Translations under genes and position numbers: made by a program | From: Plakobranchus ocellatus | Lineage: Eukaryota > Mollusca > Gastropoda > Plakobranchidae | Assembly (NCBI GenBank): GCA_019648995.1 | Contig: BLXT01001415.1 | Span: forward strand, 678,490 to 742,489 | Length of the DNA stretch: 64,000 nt | Reading direction: 5' to 3' | Shown: positions 14,101-29,100 of the stretch, in pieces | How positions within the stretch are numbered: position 1 is the stretch's first letter | Layout: every line of letters begins with the position of its first letter | Notes under the pieces: generated by a model | Database searches by the model: none | Told to the model about the DNA's origin: nothing | The model's input: only the letters and a program-made list of their open reading frames with translations

Positions 14101-17100
14101 TCTCTTTCAAAAACAATTCTTTTTGAATTAATATAAATTTTTTTCTAAATTCCAAATCTAGGCTCTGTTAAAAATTCTGAATCTAGGCTCCAGTAAGCTA
14201 TATAGATTCTAAAACTGCCAGGATTATTAGGATATTCATATCAATGTGGAGTACATGCGTGAGGTACAGGCATACTTGAGTTGAATTGTCAGAATGTGAA
14301 AGTGTTAGTTTCTCTTGGGACATTTTCATTAAGGAGAAGAAAATATTGTCATAATTTTTATTTAAAACATAGAGGAAACTCAAGTCACACACTCAGGTAT
14401 AGGCCTTTCACATAAATGAAAACTGTTTTAAAATTTCAATACAAATCTGCATTAGCCAATTTAAGAGCAGTATCTTCACACCTACCTGTCATTTAGCTTT
14501 TTCCACAGTCATGAAAAAATCATTTTACAGTCTGCTGCTTAAAATAACACGTCCCCAAAGTATCTTTGACGTGTAGGTATTGACCAATTAAACTGCAACG
14601 CTTATGCAACCTGACAATGTTTGATCATGTGCAGGTTGCATTATAACTGCCCGTCAAACGGCAGAAGTGGTCAACTTTCAGCCAATGGCAGCGAAAAGAA
14701 ATGCAGTATCATAACATTCTTTGTGATTCAGCTGCACTTCTCACACCCATGTGAAGACTGAATGGCTCGGTATGCTGAAATTAATCTTATACCTCCTGGA
14801 GAGCTGATGGGTAAATTGGTGAAAATCACCATGTTTTCATCTAAGGGCTTTTTAAATTTTGAATTTCATCCTCAACTGTTGCTTATGACGATCCGATAAC
14901 AATATACTCCTTCAAAATAAAACTTTTTTGGACCACTTTTCACAAACTATAAAAATATTTTTCTCAGTCTTCTTCTATTAGGAATCCGTGAATAAAAAAA
15001 AAAATTGGGCTTCCAACATTTCTGCTTGGATGATCCCATAAAGCTATCATCAGGTAGACCCATGAAAAGTTTTTAGTCTGTGATTGCATTGACGTGTGAC
15101 CGTTTGTATGCCAAAGATCGACACGATGGTTGGCTCACCTTGTTAGATGTGGCTGACCACTAGTAACTCCAACTGATGCGAGCATTGGTCAGCTGGGGAA
15201 CATTGCTGGCATAACTGGATCACTAGCCCATCCGCACAATACTGTGTGTTCCATTTGGCTCCACTTAGACAATACTGCAGTTTAACTCGTTATCACACGA
15301 TATTGCTTTTTTATTGGCAGCTGGAAGGTAGTTTTGACAGTACTGCTTTTTTTTTTTTAATTCAATCACACATAGCAAAACATTCAATGCTTTACATACA
15401 GAAAGTCTTTTGCAAACCTATAGAAAGTTTTACACATAGAGAGGTGAGTAGTCTTTACCCCTCTACTTAATGATTTTCATTAAAAGTCAATCATGCAAAA
15501 CAGCAACTCAACTCATTTTGTCAGACCGCTACACATAAAGAATTCCCATGACCTAAATTTTCATAGAATGCAAAAAAGTAAAATTAATTTTTGCAAAAAA
15601 TATCAGAGGCTAACAGCTCCCATTCTGTTTTATACATCTTGATGTCATTAAAGCAACACATTGGTGTTTTTTGCTCTTTTGCAACTTCAACTCTTTGATA
15701 GAAGTGATTTGGAACGCTACTGGTCCTTGTCACCATTTAAATGTTTTTATTCAATACATTTTTAATATATGGTATGTATATCTCCAGTCATTCCTCGTTA
15801 CACTTGCATATGAGCAATTGCCAAAACGTGAACCCCAAAATTGTGTCACCTTTTTTTACTGCATTTTGAAAAAAAAAGAATCTCCAATTACAGAAGGGAA
15901 AAGCCCAATCGGTATCTGTGAGGTAATAATTATGCAGATTTGGATAGTGGGAGTAGATCCATGTAAAAAAAAATTGGTGTGTCTCTCTTCACTTGGTGGT
16001 GATTGAGCTTAATTTGTTGATGGGTGACCACTTTTTTGCTGATTTTGTCATCAGTTATGTTTGAAAACTATTTGGTTAATTTAGACAGCAAGGATGTAAC
16101 CAAAACTGATTTTTTTAACATAAAGCATTAATTTTTATGCCATTACACTCACCAAATCAAAATTTATGTATTAGTGAGCTCAATTTTTTCAAACAGGGCT
16201 TGTAGAAAATCTTTCGAACATAACTATGATGGCAGCCCACGTTTTGGCAAACCCTCATATAAGAATACATAGATAATTCTTAGAAATATATAATATTAAT
16301 TTTAATCTTTTTTTTTAAACTTAAATCACACACATCAGTTATGGCAACTTCTTGTCACAAGCTCATATGTTAAGATATCTAGTTAAAATAATTAAGTGTT
16401 ATTAATAACAATGATAAATGAATTCATTAAAAAGAAATCCAATTTGGATAGTTGAAATCAGTGGAATTTTGTAAGATTTGCAATGGTGAAAATTGGATAG
16501 AGCTAAGTTCATTTTGAGCTCAGGGGTAGGGTGATAAATTTGTTTTAAAACACTTCAAAGAAGGGAAAAAAGTTTGAAATTCTTTTTTACTAAAAAGTTT
16601 TATACAATGACATCATAAGAATTTGTGTCAAGTCATTTACTTTGTGACTGTGACAAATCTTGGGATAAGAATATTACTTTCGTTAACCAGTAATTAATTC
16701 TTGATTTTCCAAGAGGATAAGAGCTCGACAAAATTTAATTTATATAGAATTTCATCGCATTAAGTTCATAATTTTTTTTAATTGCAAAACACTTTGAAAA
16801 TATTTCAGTTATTGCTGACAACTAGTTCTGTTTCAAAGAACTTTCAATATGACTTCATTGATTCCGGTATACATGAATTCCATGCTTTGTTTTCGTGACA
16901 ATTAATTTTGAGTTAATTAGGCTATTTTTTTAGCATTTAAAGTTACTATGCATTCCAATGGTCAGGCCAAGAAGTTGATTTCTTGTTCACTAGGATTTGT
17001 ACTCGGCATGTTAGAGAATATGCAATATCTGCTGCCTGACAGTCTTGCCATAGCCAAAGAAAGTGCAGTATCTCTGTCATAGATTCAAGACTTGTGATAT

Positions 17101-20100
17101 TGTAAGTCATTTGGCAAAGGCAGAATTATCTCAAACTTGTTTATTGCTATTAGTAATAGTTGTAGATACCTGAAGTGAAAATTGAATTTCAGCTTGGCCC
17201 TCTAATTTTTCCACAAGCGGTATCAAAGCTGTTTTTATATTGTGATATCATTGAAAAATTATGCTTTTTTATTAATCATTTGCTTGCATTAGACATTCGC
17301 CACACAAAGAATTATATTTTGTTTTATTTCACTAAAAACAGATAGCGTCAGAAATTTCTCAAGAGGTTCACCCACAGTCTTTCAGGGACACTGTCAACAA
17401 AAAAGTAGTGAAAGCCATGGCTCACCCAGGTGAAGCTGTTGGCCTAGTTTGTGCACAGGTTGGTCATTTGCTGCTGGAAAAAAAAACCATTTTCGTAGAA
17501 GATTTTATGAGGATTTGCCAGCTCTGAGTCACAATTACTGTTGTTTTTTGTTTTTTTCAAAGGCCAAAAAAAAAAAAAAGAAAAGCAAAAACATACCAAA
17601 AGGTAAAATGGCTAGTGATTCTATTAGCAGAATTATCCATGGACATACTTTAGACTTTCTGTAAATTAAGCTATAGTACCTTTTACTTCTTTGATCCAGA
17701 GGTTTGGTTTGAATTCACAGATTTACATCCACAGCTTGATTTAAACAAAAGTATGCCATTAGATGAAGTTTAAATAGTCATTTATGCTTGAATATCCCAT
17801 AGCTTCCTCACAATTTTGTTATCATGCTTATCATGTTTTGTTTGTCTTTTTTAATTGGAGGGAAAATATCTAAAAGCAAAAAAACCCAGCTTCATATATT
17901 TTTTACAATAGTTTATCTAGCACTTTATATCTAACTGTGAACTGAGTTTGTATCAGTATCTTATACAAAGAAAGAAAGTGAAGCTTCATCTAAATCTAAG
18001 TGGTACACTAAATACCAGAAGTGAAAAAATATTGCTCCAAATAGTCCATCAAAACATGAAATAACTCATGTTACAATAGGGTTAACTCACTTGTGGCTGA
18101 GGGTTTGGAAATAATTTGAGCGCTCGTGGCTGAGCTTTCTGGGGTATTTTCAAAAAATTGTTAAAAAAAAAATATTTAAGCTGTATTAATAAAATCTGGA
18201 CTGATTCAAGACAAAAACAAACTTGATGGAATATAATAAACCATTAAGACATATCTAAAATATCCTTTTTTATGTAATTTTTGTGAAACAGCACACATTT
18301 TTGGTTTTTTGAAAAAATTTGGAAATTGTGATGTAAGCTGAAATAAAATTCATCAAAAAAAAAAAAATGTCCTTTCTATTGATTTGTGAGCATGCTTGAG
18401 AGGTGTGAGAAGAAGAAAAAAATTTAAATTTACCTTAAACATCAAAAATGTTCTTTCTTTTGCTTGTTGGAAGCCATCGTGTTGCAATGATTCTTAGATC
18501 TAGTTTCACTTTCAGACCTATCTGAAGGTAATGTCCCTTTTCAGTCATCAACAAAAAATGCGATGTCCGAATGGTACGAAACTTTGCATGAGACTAGGGA
18601 AATGGCTATACAATTGTAACAGGAGTTTCCATTGGTTTTAGCGGGGATAGCATGAGAGTTAGGGGAGATTAAGGTTGATCCTGTAGGTGTCACGGGATCT
18701 GCCCTAGCTAACAAAAGGCCTTTCTCGTCACCGCTACGGGATCCGCCGTAAGTGAGTTAAGATGTCGGAATACAGGCTTACTGTTTTCTTTCAAACATAG
18801 TTTTTAATCTTTTATAAAGCCAAACATCCCTAAGCGTCCTCACACTTACCTTAAGCTTTAGTTGACTTTTCTATTCGGGAATAGAAAACATTAGCAAAAC
18901 ACGTCGTGTAAAAATAGCTTTCTATAGAAATCATAAATTTTTAAAAATTGACATTTCTGGGTCTATAATAATGTGATAGATCATAAAAAGCAATATGAAA
19001 CACTTCCAGCTCTCAAGGAATTGAATCAGTATGGTCTTCATATGAATGTATTAAGTCACTCTGACTACAAAAAAAAAGAGTGAGAGGCTAAGTACTTGCT
19101 GGTTGTAACGCAATTCTTTTGATATTATATAATACTTTAGGATCACTACCTATTAAAGTAAGCCTACAATCATAGACCATTACAACCATTATAAAAGTTC
19201 TGAAAATGTGCTCTGTAAGCTGAATAAATTTCATTTCATAGGAATAATGTTGCTTTTATTTAATTATTACCTACCTCAAGAAGTTGCAGACTTTCACATC
19301 CACAGTTGATTTGCATCAAATTGAACTATATACTCTTTTCTATTTCTAGAGTATTGGGGAGCCTTCCACGCAGATGACACTGAACACTTTTCATTTTGCT
19401 GGACGTGGTGAGATGAATGTCACATTGGGAATTCCCCGCCTAAGAGAAATCCTTATGGTCTGTTCTGACAAAATTAAGACTCCATCAATGGACATCCCTA
19501 TCCAAGATGTGCCTGATGCTAGAGAAAAAGCAGAGCATCTCCGCAGGCACTTGAATCGAATAACGCTGAACCAGGTAAATTCAAAGTAAAAGCTGTTTGT
19601 CAAATCTATTTCATATTTGAGGTATTCTCCAAGGTGAATTACCAACAGCACCTCCCTAAAGTGGCCCCTTAAGATAAAGAATTAATGTAACTCACATACG
19701 ACATGTTTTTTCTGTGTCTTCCTCACATGTTGAATTAGCTTTATAAGCATGATCAATAGTTGAAATTATAAATTTTTTAAATACATGGTTGCACTTTTCA
19801 TAAATATTGTGCTCCAAAATGTTACATGAAAAATGACAAAATTTTAATCTAGAAACTACTATTCAAAAAAGCTCTCTGGCTTTTGTTTGTTGTGTTTTTA
19901 GATGGAGAAAGCATAAGACCAAATTGTCATGCCAAAAAAAAAGCACTTGAAAATTGACATTATTTAGGAGAAAATAATACAAGTACAGTACCTTTTGCTC
20001 AGTTTAATATATCAAAGGCATACAATTTTGACTTTCTGCAAGACTTACTTCAAATTCATAAATTTCTCCTTGCCAATTTTGTTGGCAGGACTATATATGT

Positions 20101-23100
20101 CACAGTTTGAAAACAATCTGATTGTTTTAACCTCAATAGAAAACTTTATAATAGATCGGGAAAAAAAAATTATTTTAAAAGGGCAGACAAAAAAATATTC
20201 TCAGGCTTTAGGGCCCTCCGTCAGGCCGGGACGTCGATGGCTGGGCTCGAACCCGCTACAGAAGGGTCCCTGCAGATCTCAGGGCGAACTCTCGAACCAC
20301 TGTGCCACCGACGCCCCCAGATCTAATTGCATTTCAAGTTTCACTGATTTTCTGTGCAAGGGAAATAAATCCACAAAATAAGCTTACCATGAGCTCTACC
20401 TGATCTTTTAAGAGTTTTCAATCGTTTTTTTTTTTTTAAATATAATTTCTAAAGATGAGCATGCCTTGCTGCCTAGAACTATTTATACTGGTCTAGATGT
20501 CTAGTTTGTCCACCCTTCCTATAAGTTTTGCTTAGAGGCCTTAAGAAGATTTGATTTCTCTAGAACGTTTCATGCAAGTTTTTGTGTTCACAGTCAACAC
20601 ACAGAATTGCAGTTTAAGTATGATCGATTATGGCTTACATCCTTTTTTTTTAAAACAATTTTTTTGTCAAATCAAAAACATAGTTGATTGATGTTCAAAG
20701 CCTGCCACCCCATCACACAAAATTAAATCCTATAAGTGTACAAAAAGCACTTTACAAATACTACTAGTTGGTTTGCTTTGCAACATACTGTTCGATATAC
20801 AATGTGTCCTTAGAAGTTCAAAGTGACCGTGTAAGTAGCATGGCTATTTTGTTTTGGCATCCTGCATAATAACCCAAAATGATGCCAAGTGCAAATAGTT
20901 TTTCACCAAGTTTCTATTTTTGTTTGATGTTAAATATCATATCATTTTTAAAACTTTTGTATCATATCACACCATTTAAACTCTTGGTGCTATGTAACAT
21001 ATTCATTTTTTATGCTTCATTAAGACCAGCATTCACAAATTAAGATCATTGAATGCCTTTTTGGTTCTTTTAAAAGTAATCCTCACAAAATACTGCTGCC
21101 TACTTATTTATTTTATGCTGCAGAAGCTTTGAAAAAAACTATGTCATTTTGTTGCAAGGCACTACTCACCTTGAGCTCACTTACAGCAAATAAATATGTG
21201 TATATTTTATCATATTCATTGAGCACCCCTTGATCTTCAGTGCAGTTTTTGTGCTTCTTTCAGAGTTTATGTCAAGTTGATGTGTGATGATGTTCTCAAT
21301 AAGTTCACTATTTATGATGGTTCCAACTTCAACAGGACAATATTCAGCTTCTGCAATAACATATGAATTTTTCTTTTTATTGGAACATTTGAGTCTCAGT
21401 TTATTCATTTGTGAATTGGAAATGATTATTGTAACCCAAAAAAAGAATTTCCCTAATCCTTTGTAGCCAATAAAAGCTGTTGTTTTTTTTTATTTTAATA
21501 TAATATTGCATATTGTCCCTTTTTCTTTTGTCTTAAGGTTATGCAAAGTTTGAAAATAAAGATTACTTCAAAAACACTTCAGGTTGGACAAAACCAGTAA
21601 GTTTCCTCAAAATTTTGTGGGTTGTAAAAATGGAATTAGATACGTGTTGAGGAAGTAATGCTCAATGTTTATTGCCTAAGTAATCAAAATTGAATGTTGG
21701 ATTAAGTAAGTTTTTTTTTTCTATTTTCATCAGTGTAAAAAGGTTAAATCTTTAACTGCTTGCAAATTGTCAAATGCTTCCCTTCTATTAATACTTATGC
21801 TGCAATTTATAAATGGGTGTCAGATATTTTGAACATCACTTTTGTGGTGTATATTAAATATAAACCTATATGTCATTAATCTGATGTTTTTAGTTAGATG
21901 TAGATATTTTTTCTCAGTCTGAAATGTCTTCAAGGATTTAATTGCTTTGGTTCCCTCAAAATTTAATTTTTATGGTTTTCGCAGCAACCACTGCAAGCTG
22001 GTTGAGGCTAGATTCAAGTTTTTACCTCAGAGGGACATTGCTGAGTTTTCAAATCTCTCATCTAGAGGTGTAATTGCCTTTGTTGCTAAACGCTTTGTGG
22101 GCTATGTTGATATTTGCATCAAGAAGGAGATCACTGCTCAGAAAAAGTCTAGGTAAAATTGAAATACTCATTGATCTTTCTGAATGATACATTTTATTGC
22201 AATTGATGGAGCAAGGTGATAATAATTTTTATTTAATATGTTTTGTTGCTTTATTAAAATGCCTACATGTCATTAGTTTGTTATTTATGAATTAGGCCTA
22301 CATATATTACATACATTACCATATAGTTTTTTTTTATAACCTTGTCCTTCAAAAAATTTATCTTTTTGTTGATTATATGTAATTTTATATACAGAATTGA
22401 TATTCAAAATTATTCAAAATTATCTTGAGACCATTTCAGTTGAGTGAAATGTTGCATACATATGAGGAAGGTCTCATATGACGGCCCGAGTATGAAGGAA
22501 TACTCTGAATGTTTTGATTTTTTTTTGTTTTTTTGTTTTGAGTCTTTCTCGACTTAAGAGAGCATGGTAAGTATAAAATTGGAAATTTCTATTTCTTACT
22601 TTTTGCCCTAGGCTATATTAAAGAGTGCCACCCTCATAGCAAACAAAATTCAAATGGACACATAATTTTGAATCAACAAAATTGTTGAAATTGAGATGCC
22701 CTCAATCATCAAATATCTCTTTCTGATGGAAAAAAGCTCCAACATAAATCTTTCATAAGATGTCTCAAACATATCTTGATACATGTCAATCATCCTCTGT
22801 GGTAAAATTTTGAGTATTAAAGTTCAAATGCTGCCATCTTGATATTGCAAACAAACCACATGCTCACCATTCTCAAGATGTGATCACAGAGGAAAATATT
22901 TAAAAAATTAAACAAATTGTGTTGCTTGACAGAAGGATTATGGTAAACAAACTTGTCAGAGGAACAAAAATATTGCGTGGCTCATTTTGGAAAATTCCTC
23001 ATGACTGGTTGAGCATATCAAAGGTCAGTAGCAAGGTGAGTGCTACACTTTTTGACACGAGAAATGAAGCGGGAGAGAGAACTATGCTGCAAACTTTAGC

Positions 23101-26100
23101 TAAACTTTGAGATCACTTACAACAACTTCTTTGATCAATTGGTGACAATGAATGAAATTTGGCTTTATAAATATAACCCTGAAAAGAAATATCAGAGCAA
23201 AGAATGAAAATATCCAAGTGAACGGTCTCCAAATAAGTAAGGGCATACTGTTCGTCTGTGAAAGTCATGATGACAGTGTTTCCAGACATGGAGTTTTTTA
23301 TTCTTCTTGATTTTCTCTGGGAATAACAAACTATTAATTGTGAATATTATTGTCAGCTGTTAAAAAAGCTGAAAAGTGCGTTAGTAGCTGTGGCAACAGC
23401 AAACAATCTTGGGCCAGAAATTCTACCTTTTCCTGCTTATTTGCCTGATCTCACCCCATCAGACTTTTTTCTATTCCCTGAACTGGAAAGGAAGTTAAAA
23501 GGAACCAGATTTCAAGATAAAGCAGATGTTTCTCATTCAGTTGAAGCATGGTTTAATGAAAAATCCAGGGTTTCTATTCCCAAGGACTTTTCAAGGTCAA
23601 TGAATGATGGCAGAAATTTCAGATGATGACTCTGCAGAGAAATAAAAGGTTTGGCGCAAATTTTCAATCTCAATTCCTTCATAGTCAGGCCAAGTCAATA
23701 TTTTTTAGAAAAGATTGTTAGGTTTTCCACTTTCCCTCTCTCAAATGTGTCTTTAACAAATTGGTTCAAATGAAACATATATTCATCATAACTGAAACTT
23801 ATATTTATCCATTTGTCATCATGACAGAATGTACTTTCAGGCTAGGTCAGTAGTTTCACTTGGACTGGTCTTTAGGCATATTATTGAATGAGGTGGAGAT
23901 ATTTGTGTTAAGGCTTTTAGTGCTCAATTATTTTTTTTTTTCAGTCTGTTGTCCTCGGGGAGATTGCGTAGGTTAGAAGAAGATTCCAATCAAGAGAAAA
24001 ATACAGGAGCAGAGGATGACATCATTGCAGAGGCTGCACCAGTGGATATTGGTGATTTAGCAGATGATATAGATGTGGAGCCCAATGATGGGGATGCTGC
24101 TGCTGTTAAGGAGATGCAGCGCCAGCAAGATACTCAGGAGTATGAAGGGGAGGAGGAGGAGAAGGAGCAAGTAGGAGCTAAAGGTGATATAATCCTAAAC
24201 AAGAATGGAAAAAAAATGTCAGCATTTTCTTTTCAAAGCAAAATGTTTAAAATTGTAATTTTGACAAGTAAATAATTATGGGCCGTTCCTTGCTTCTACA
24301 TAAATAATTTGTGTTTTGTGTTATAATATCTTACATTATTTTATTATTTTTGTTATTGTTATTATTATTATTATTTGTATCCAACAATTTCATTTAAAAT
24401 TTTGATTTCACTTTTGGTTTACTTAAATTTATGTGGCCAACACCTTTCAAATTGTTGACTTTAGCTTAAGAACGACTCCAGTCTGATGTTGGTTGAGATA
24501 TGCAGCAGGTATTTGTACTTTACTTAGCAATGTCAGTAACCTAATACTTTTAACTGAAGTGCTTGCGAGGCAAAGGCCGTTATCATTGTATGCCCTTTTT
24601 ATTCAATTAGTTAAAATGAAAAATGATCTGTTTTATTTCTCAGATGATGAAAATGATGGTGAAGGTAAAGATGCTGCAGAGGAAATGGAGGGGCCTCAAC
24701 TTGACAGTGACGGAGAAGATGGTGATAGAGAGGAATATAGTGATGATGATGATGACCAAACGATGTCTAGGATTGAGGATTTGAACCAGGAAGATAAAAA
24801 GATGGTTACAGATGTATGTGTATGACACAAAGCACTTAAATTTTTTTTTTTAATTCATAATGAAATCCTCTTAAAAAACTTACTTGCCAATTATTTTAAA
24901 TGGCATGGAGGTTAATTTCTGTAGTTAAAATAAACCTTGCTTAAAATGAATTTAATATCTTGGGGATTATAATATATTAGGGATTTATCTTAACTCTCTT
25001 TGGTTCCAACATTGGGATTTCGATCAATCTGGATCAATGACTCGCCCCCTTCATTGCGGGCTTATTTCAGCTCAGTTCGTTTTTTTTTTTTTAAGGTATA
25101 CACTTTATTCATATTTCAAAATCAAAAAGGGGTTTTTCGAAGCTTGAAAAGTACATGTATATTTTGTTAATAGTTTGTGAAAAAAAATATGATAAAACAG
25201 GTTTATGAAAAATGCCAACACTTCTTTTTTGCCATTTGGAATCTTTGTTAACTTCTCTGTCGACTACTCTCTCGATTTTCATCATCAAAATGTTCCAAAC
25301 AAAAAATGCCTAAAATAAGAGATACCAATGTGTTTGGAATGTTGGATGTGTCAGTACAGTAATGTGGAAGGATGGTTTAATAATGATGATGACAGCTTTG
25401 AGCCAGACCGTGGGATTAAGATATAGATCCAGTCCATTTATTACAAGAACAAAGGTAAGACCTCACACTCGGCCAAATGTTGCTGTTTGCACTGATTGCC
25501 ATTCCTAATAAGGTTTTAGAAAAGCTTAAAATATACAAATATAGATGTAGATTCTCAGCCTCCAAATTAATAATAGCGTACAAAGATCTAGGGCTAGATC
25601 CAGTCAGAAGCCCATTCCAAACTGGGAAATAAATTGTTCCAAGTAAACATAGAGATCTAGTTTTAGATTCTAGATCTAATCAATGCTGTGAAGAAGACTG
25701 GGCACAGTTAACATAACCTATCTAGAGTTAGGTCTACATAAGGGAATTTAATTACAATAGGAATTTTTAAAATACTCAGAGATCTAGATACTTTTCCCCA
25801 AAACCCCTGAGGGAGCCAGTAACTTAGATGAGGTAAAAACCTGGAGTTCTGATTTGATTTGAGAAATATATGTGCCTCTTTTTCTGCACCATTAGGCAAT
25901 ATAAAAATAATCCTTCGTTAGTGTCTAGATATTAATCAAAAGCTATATGCTAACTGCTGATTCCCTTTTCAACAATGATAAACTAGATAGCAAGATTTAT
26001 CGAATAATTAAAGAATACTTTTAATATGATTTGATAGACGGTAACAAAGGTCCCGATTTCTTTCTTATTCTTTTAGGCAAAATAATGTACCATGGCAGGT

Positions 26101-29100
26101 GGAGAGAGAGCAGTGCTTAGACCCTGATCATACTACACCAGTCCTAGCCCTTAAGCCAGACAATCCATCAGGCATCATACTAGATGAGATTACCTGGTAT
26201 AGAAAGTTCCTCAGGCCAATGGTCTTTTTTTTTTGTTTATATTTTACATCAGATTTGATGCAACGGCTGTGGTGAGTGGACAAATAGGTATGCTGTGACT
26301 GTCAGGGAAGAGAAACCGAGCATATGCAAGATGGGTAGGGGCGAATGTGGATGAATTTAATTTGTTTGTTGATGTACATGTGGGGATCAAAGTCCCACAT
26401 TTTTATATCTATTGGAGTGAAGAAACTTTGTTGAATAGTCTTTTGGCAAGAAGATCAATGAGTGTGTGGAGATTTAAACGTCTGATGTGTTTTTTAAAAG
26501 TGCATGATGTTAGCCTAGAAAGTCAAGATGATAAATTAGCTAAGGTTAGGCCAGTGACAGAGTATTTCAGAATGAATAATAGAACTTTTTTCAACTTTAC
26601 CAGAATATTCCAATAAATGAGAGACTGATGAAAAATAAGGTGAATAAGGAATTCAAGAAATATGTTGAGAGATAGGCCAGCAAACTGAGATATGAAGTTG
26701 TGGGTTGTAATAGATTCTAGGTGAATAGCACTGGATATACTTACAATTTTTATATTTATTTAGGGAAGGATAGTTATTCATCTAATTTTATGTTTGCTTA
26801 TCGTGTTGTAATGATACTAGTGAAAAATTTAATGAACCAGGACTACCATTAACTTTTTGATAACTTCTACACGGGGATTCAGTTTGTGATGGATCTAGTC
26901 TTGAAAGGGACAAAGGCATTGAAACTGTGATAGTGAATAGAAAAAGATTGCCACCTAGTCTGAAAAATGCAAAAACAGTGGGATAAGTCTTAAGTCTGCT
27001 GAGGGGGAGGGGGAGATGCAGAGATATGGGGACATGTTTGCCATTCAGTAAAAAGATAACGTTTTCTTTAATATCCATGATTCATGGTGCAAATTAGCNN
27101 NNNNNNNNNNNNNNNNNGGGGGGGGCAGTTTAGTTCAGCAGCCACAGTAGTAAATGATTATAATAAAAATGTGAATGGGGCGGTTTGTCTGATCAATTGA
27201 TAGGGAACTACATTGCATTGTGTAAAACTGACAAATGTTGGAAAAATTTAGTTTTTGCATTTGAAACACATTTCTTGCATAAATAGCTACATTTTAATCA
27301 ACGATTTTTGACAGAAAAATCCTAACATACCAGAGTTTGCAAAGACCAAACAACTACCATAAGTTTGATGTTACTTTAGATCTGATTTGACAGTTAGGGG
27401 GGATAGATTAGGGGTGAAGTGACCTGTAGCAGAAAAGGGAAGGAAAAAGGTTCCCATTCAATGAAGGCTTTTGTTTCAAAAAAGCATATTAATTGTAAAT
27501 ATTTTTTAATTGGTAATTTCTATTGCTTGTGTGAAAAGAGAAATTGCATTTATGCTGCCTATCCTTGGGTCATTTCGCACTGAGCATTTTTGTGAATGTG
27601 TCCTTGCAATGTTGTTATATTTCTCATTTTTTGCTTTTAAAAAAATATGTGTCATTTATGAAGATGGGTATATGTGCGTAATTCTAATAAAACGGCAAAA
27701 AAACCCAAAAATTGACTTCAAATAATTATATACAACATAGCTCATCAATATTACATTTTCCACTTTGCTTGATATTTTTTATCTCAGTTTCACTAATTTA
27801 CGAATTTTTTTAATGTCCTTGGCAATAGTTATGAATGACAAATTACAAGAATATGTCTTTTCCTGATTTCTGGAGATATTAAACAATCACAAAATTCACA
27901 TTTTGTGTAAATATTTCACTTGATGAGTTTTTTCCTTCTTTGTGTCTGTACATATTTTTTAACATGATTTTGATTTTGTATTTTTTGTTGTTTTGTTCCA
28001 TTTGTTCTCTTTGAATCAAAATATTGCCTAAAAATAAAACTATACCCTATTTTGAACAAAATGAAGGGTCATATGACTGTACTAGATATGTCATAACTAT
28101 TCAAGATAATAAGACATTTCAAACTAATAGACGCATTAAATTTTTGCAAAAGGAATATGGAACCAAGGAGAGTTAAGTTGTTTTCACTGTTTATCTACAA
28201 AATGGATGAGCTTGAATCAGCCAGTCAGAATATTTTTGCCTATTATAGTAAAGATCAGTGGAGTTTATGAAGTGAACTTATGCTTTATCCAGCAGAATAA
28301 TTCTGTAATAGTTTTGAATTGCCTTTTTCACATTAATGTTTGGATTTTTATGAAGATGTAATTTTAAATTGAATCTCCTACAGGCCTTGGCAAACAGTTT
28401 TGTGCATGACTTCAAGTTTGATGAAAAGAAAGGACGTTGGTGTACTGTCATATTTATTGTAAGTGTATTTTTTAAGATTTGTTTGGCATTTGGGACGGAA
28501 TGTTTGTACTTATTTCAGTTGGTTTTTTCTTAGCAATGTGGTTTTTTTTTTCTATTCTTCAGTTTTTATTTTTTTTAACAGCTCTTCTTTATGACTTTGT
28601 TCTGTTTGAAAAATTTTTTTAATTCTCCGAGATCACCGTTTAATGACGGACTGGGTATACAATAATCAATGACTCAATCAATTCTTTGAGTGGGCACCTC
28701 AAACTGGCAGCCAGCGGTGCTGAGGCCTAGATTTTTATTGGATAATTCTAACTGTCAATTTCTTGATTTTTTTCTTAATTTTGTCGCCAATGTTTATGAA
28801 CTGCACATGAACATAAGGATCTATTCTTCCTGCACACACAGGTCTATGTTTGATTTCAATCTGTGGATATACTACTAGTATTTCACAATTTTTTTTTAAA
28901 TTACCCCTCTTGAACGAGATTTTAGCGGCTGTGAGTGAGAGAGATCAACCCGCCACCCCTACTCTTTAAGCCTGAGTGTCTTTTTCGCCAACTTTGTGCT
29001 CATTTTCATTGGAAAATTTTTAACTTTCAATTCGGAAATGTGCTTTTTTTGCTGTTGCCAATGTTTATAAACTGCACATGAAAGAAAGATCTATTCTTCC

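Noticed and set aside
15671-16006. 111-codon open frame in a POLR1A intron
   Set aside because: Low complexity, no recognisable motif, no splice support, and it lies between two exons that join in frame.
20243-20307. tRNA gene on the minus strand
   Set aside because: A- and B-box-like words are present but no cloverleaf can be drawn, and the sequence recurs at three other places as a SINE.
19995-20381. 128-codon open frame on the + strand
   Set aside because: Its second half is the reverse of a SINE and the first half has no similarity to any family I know.
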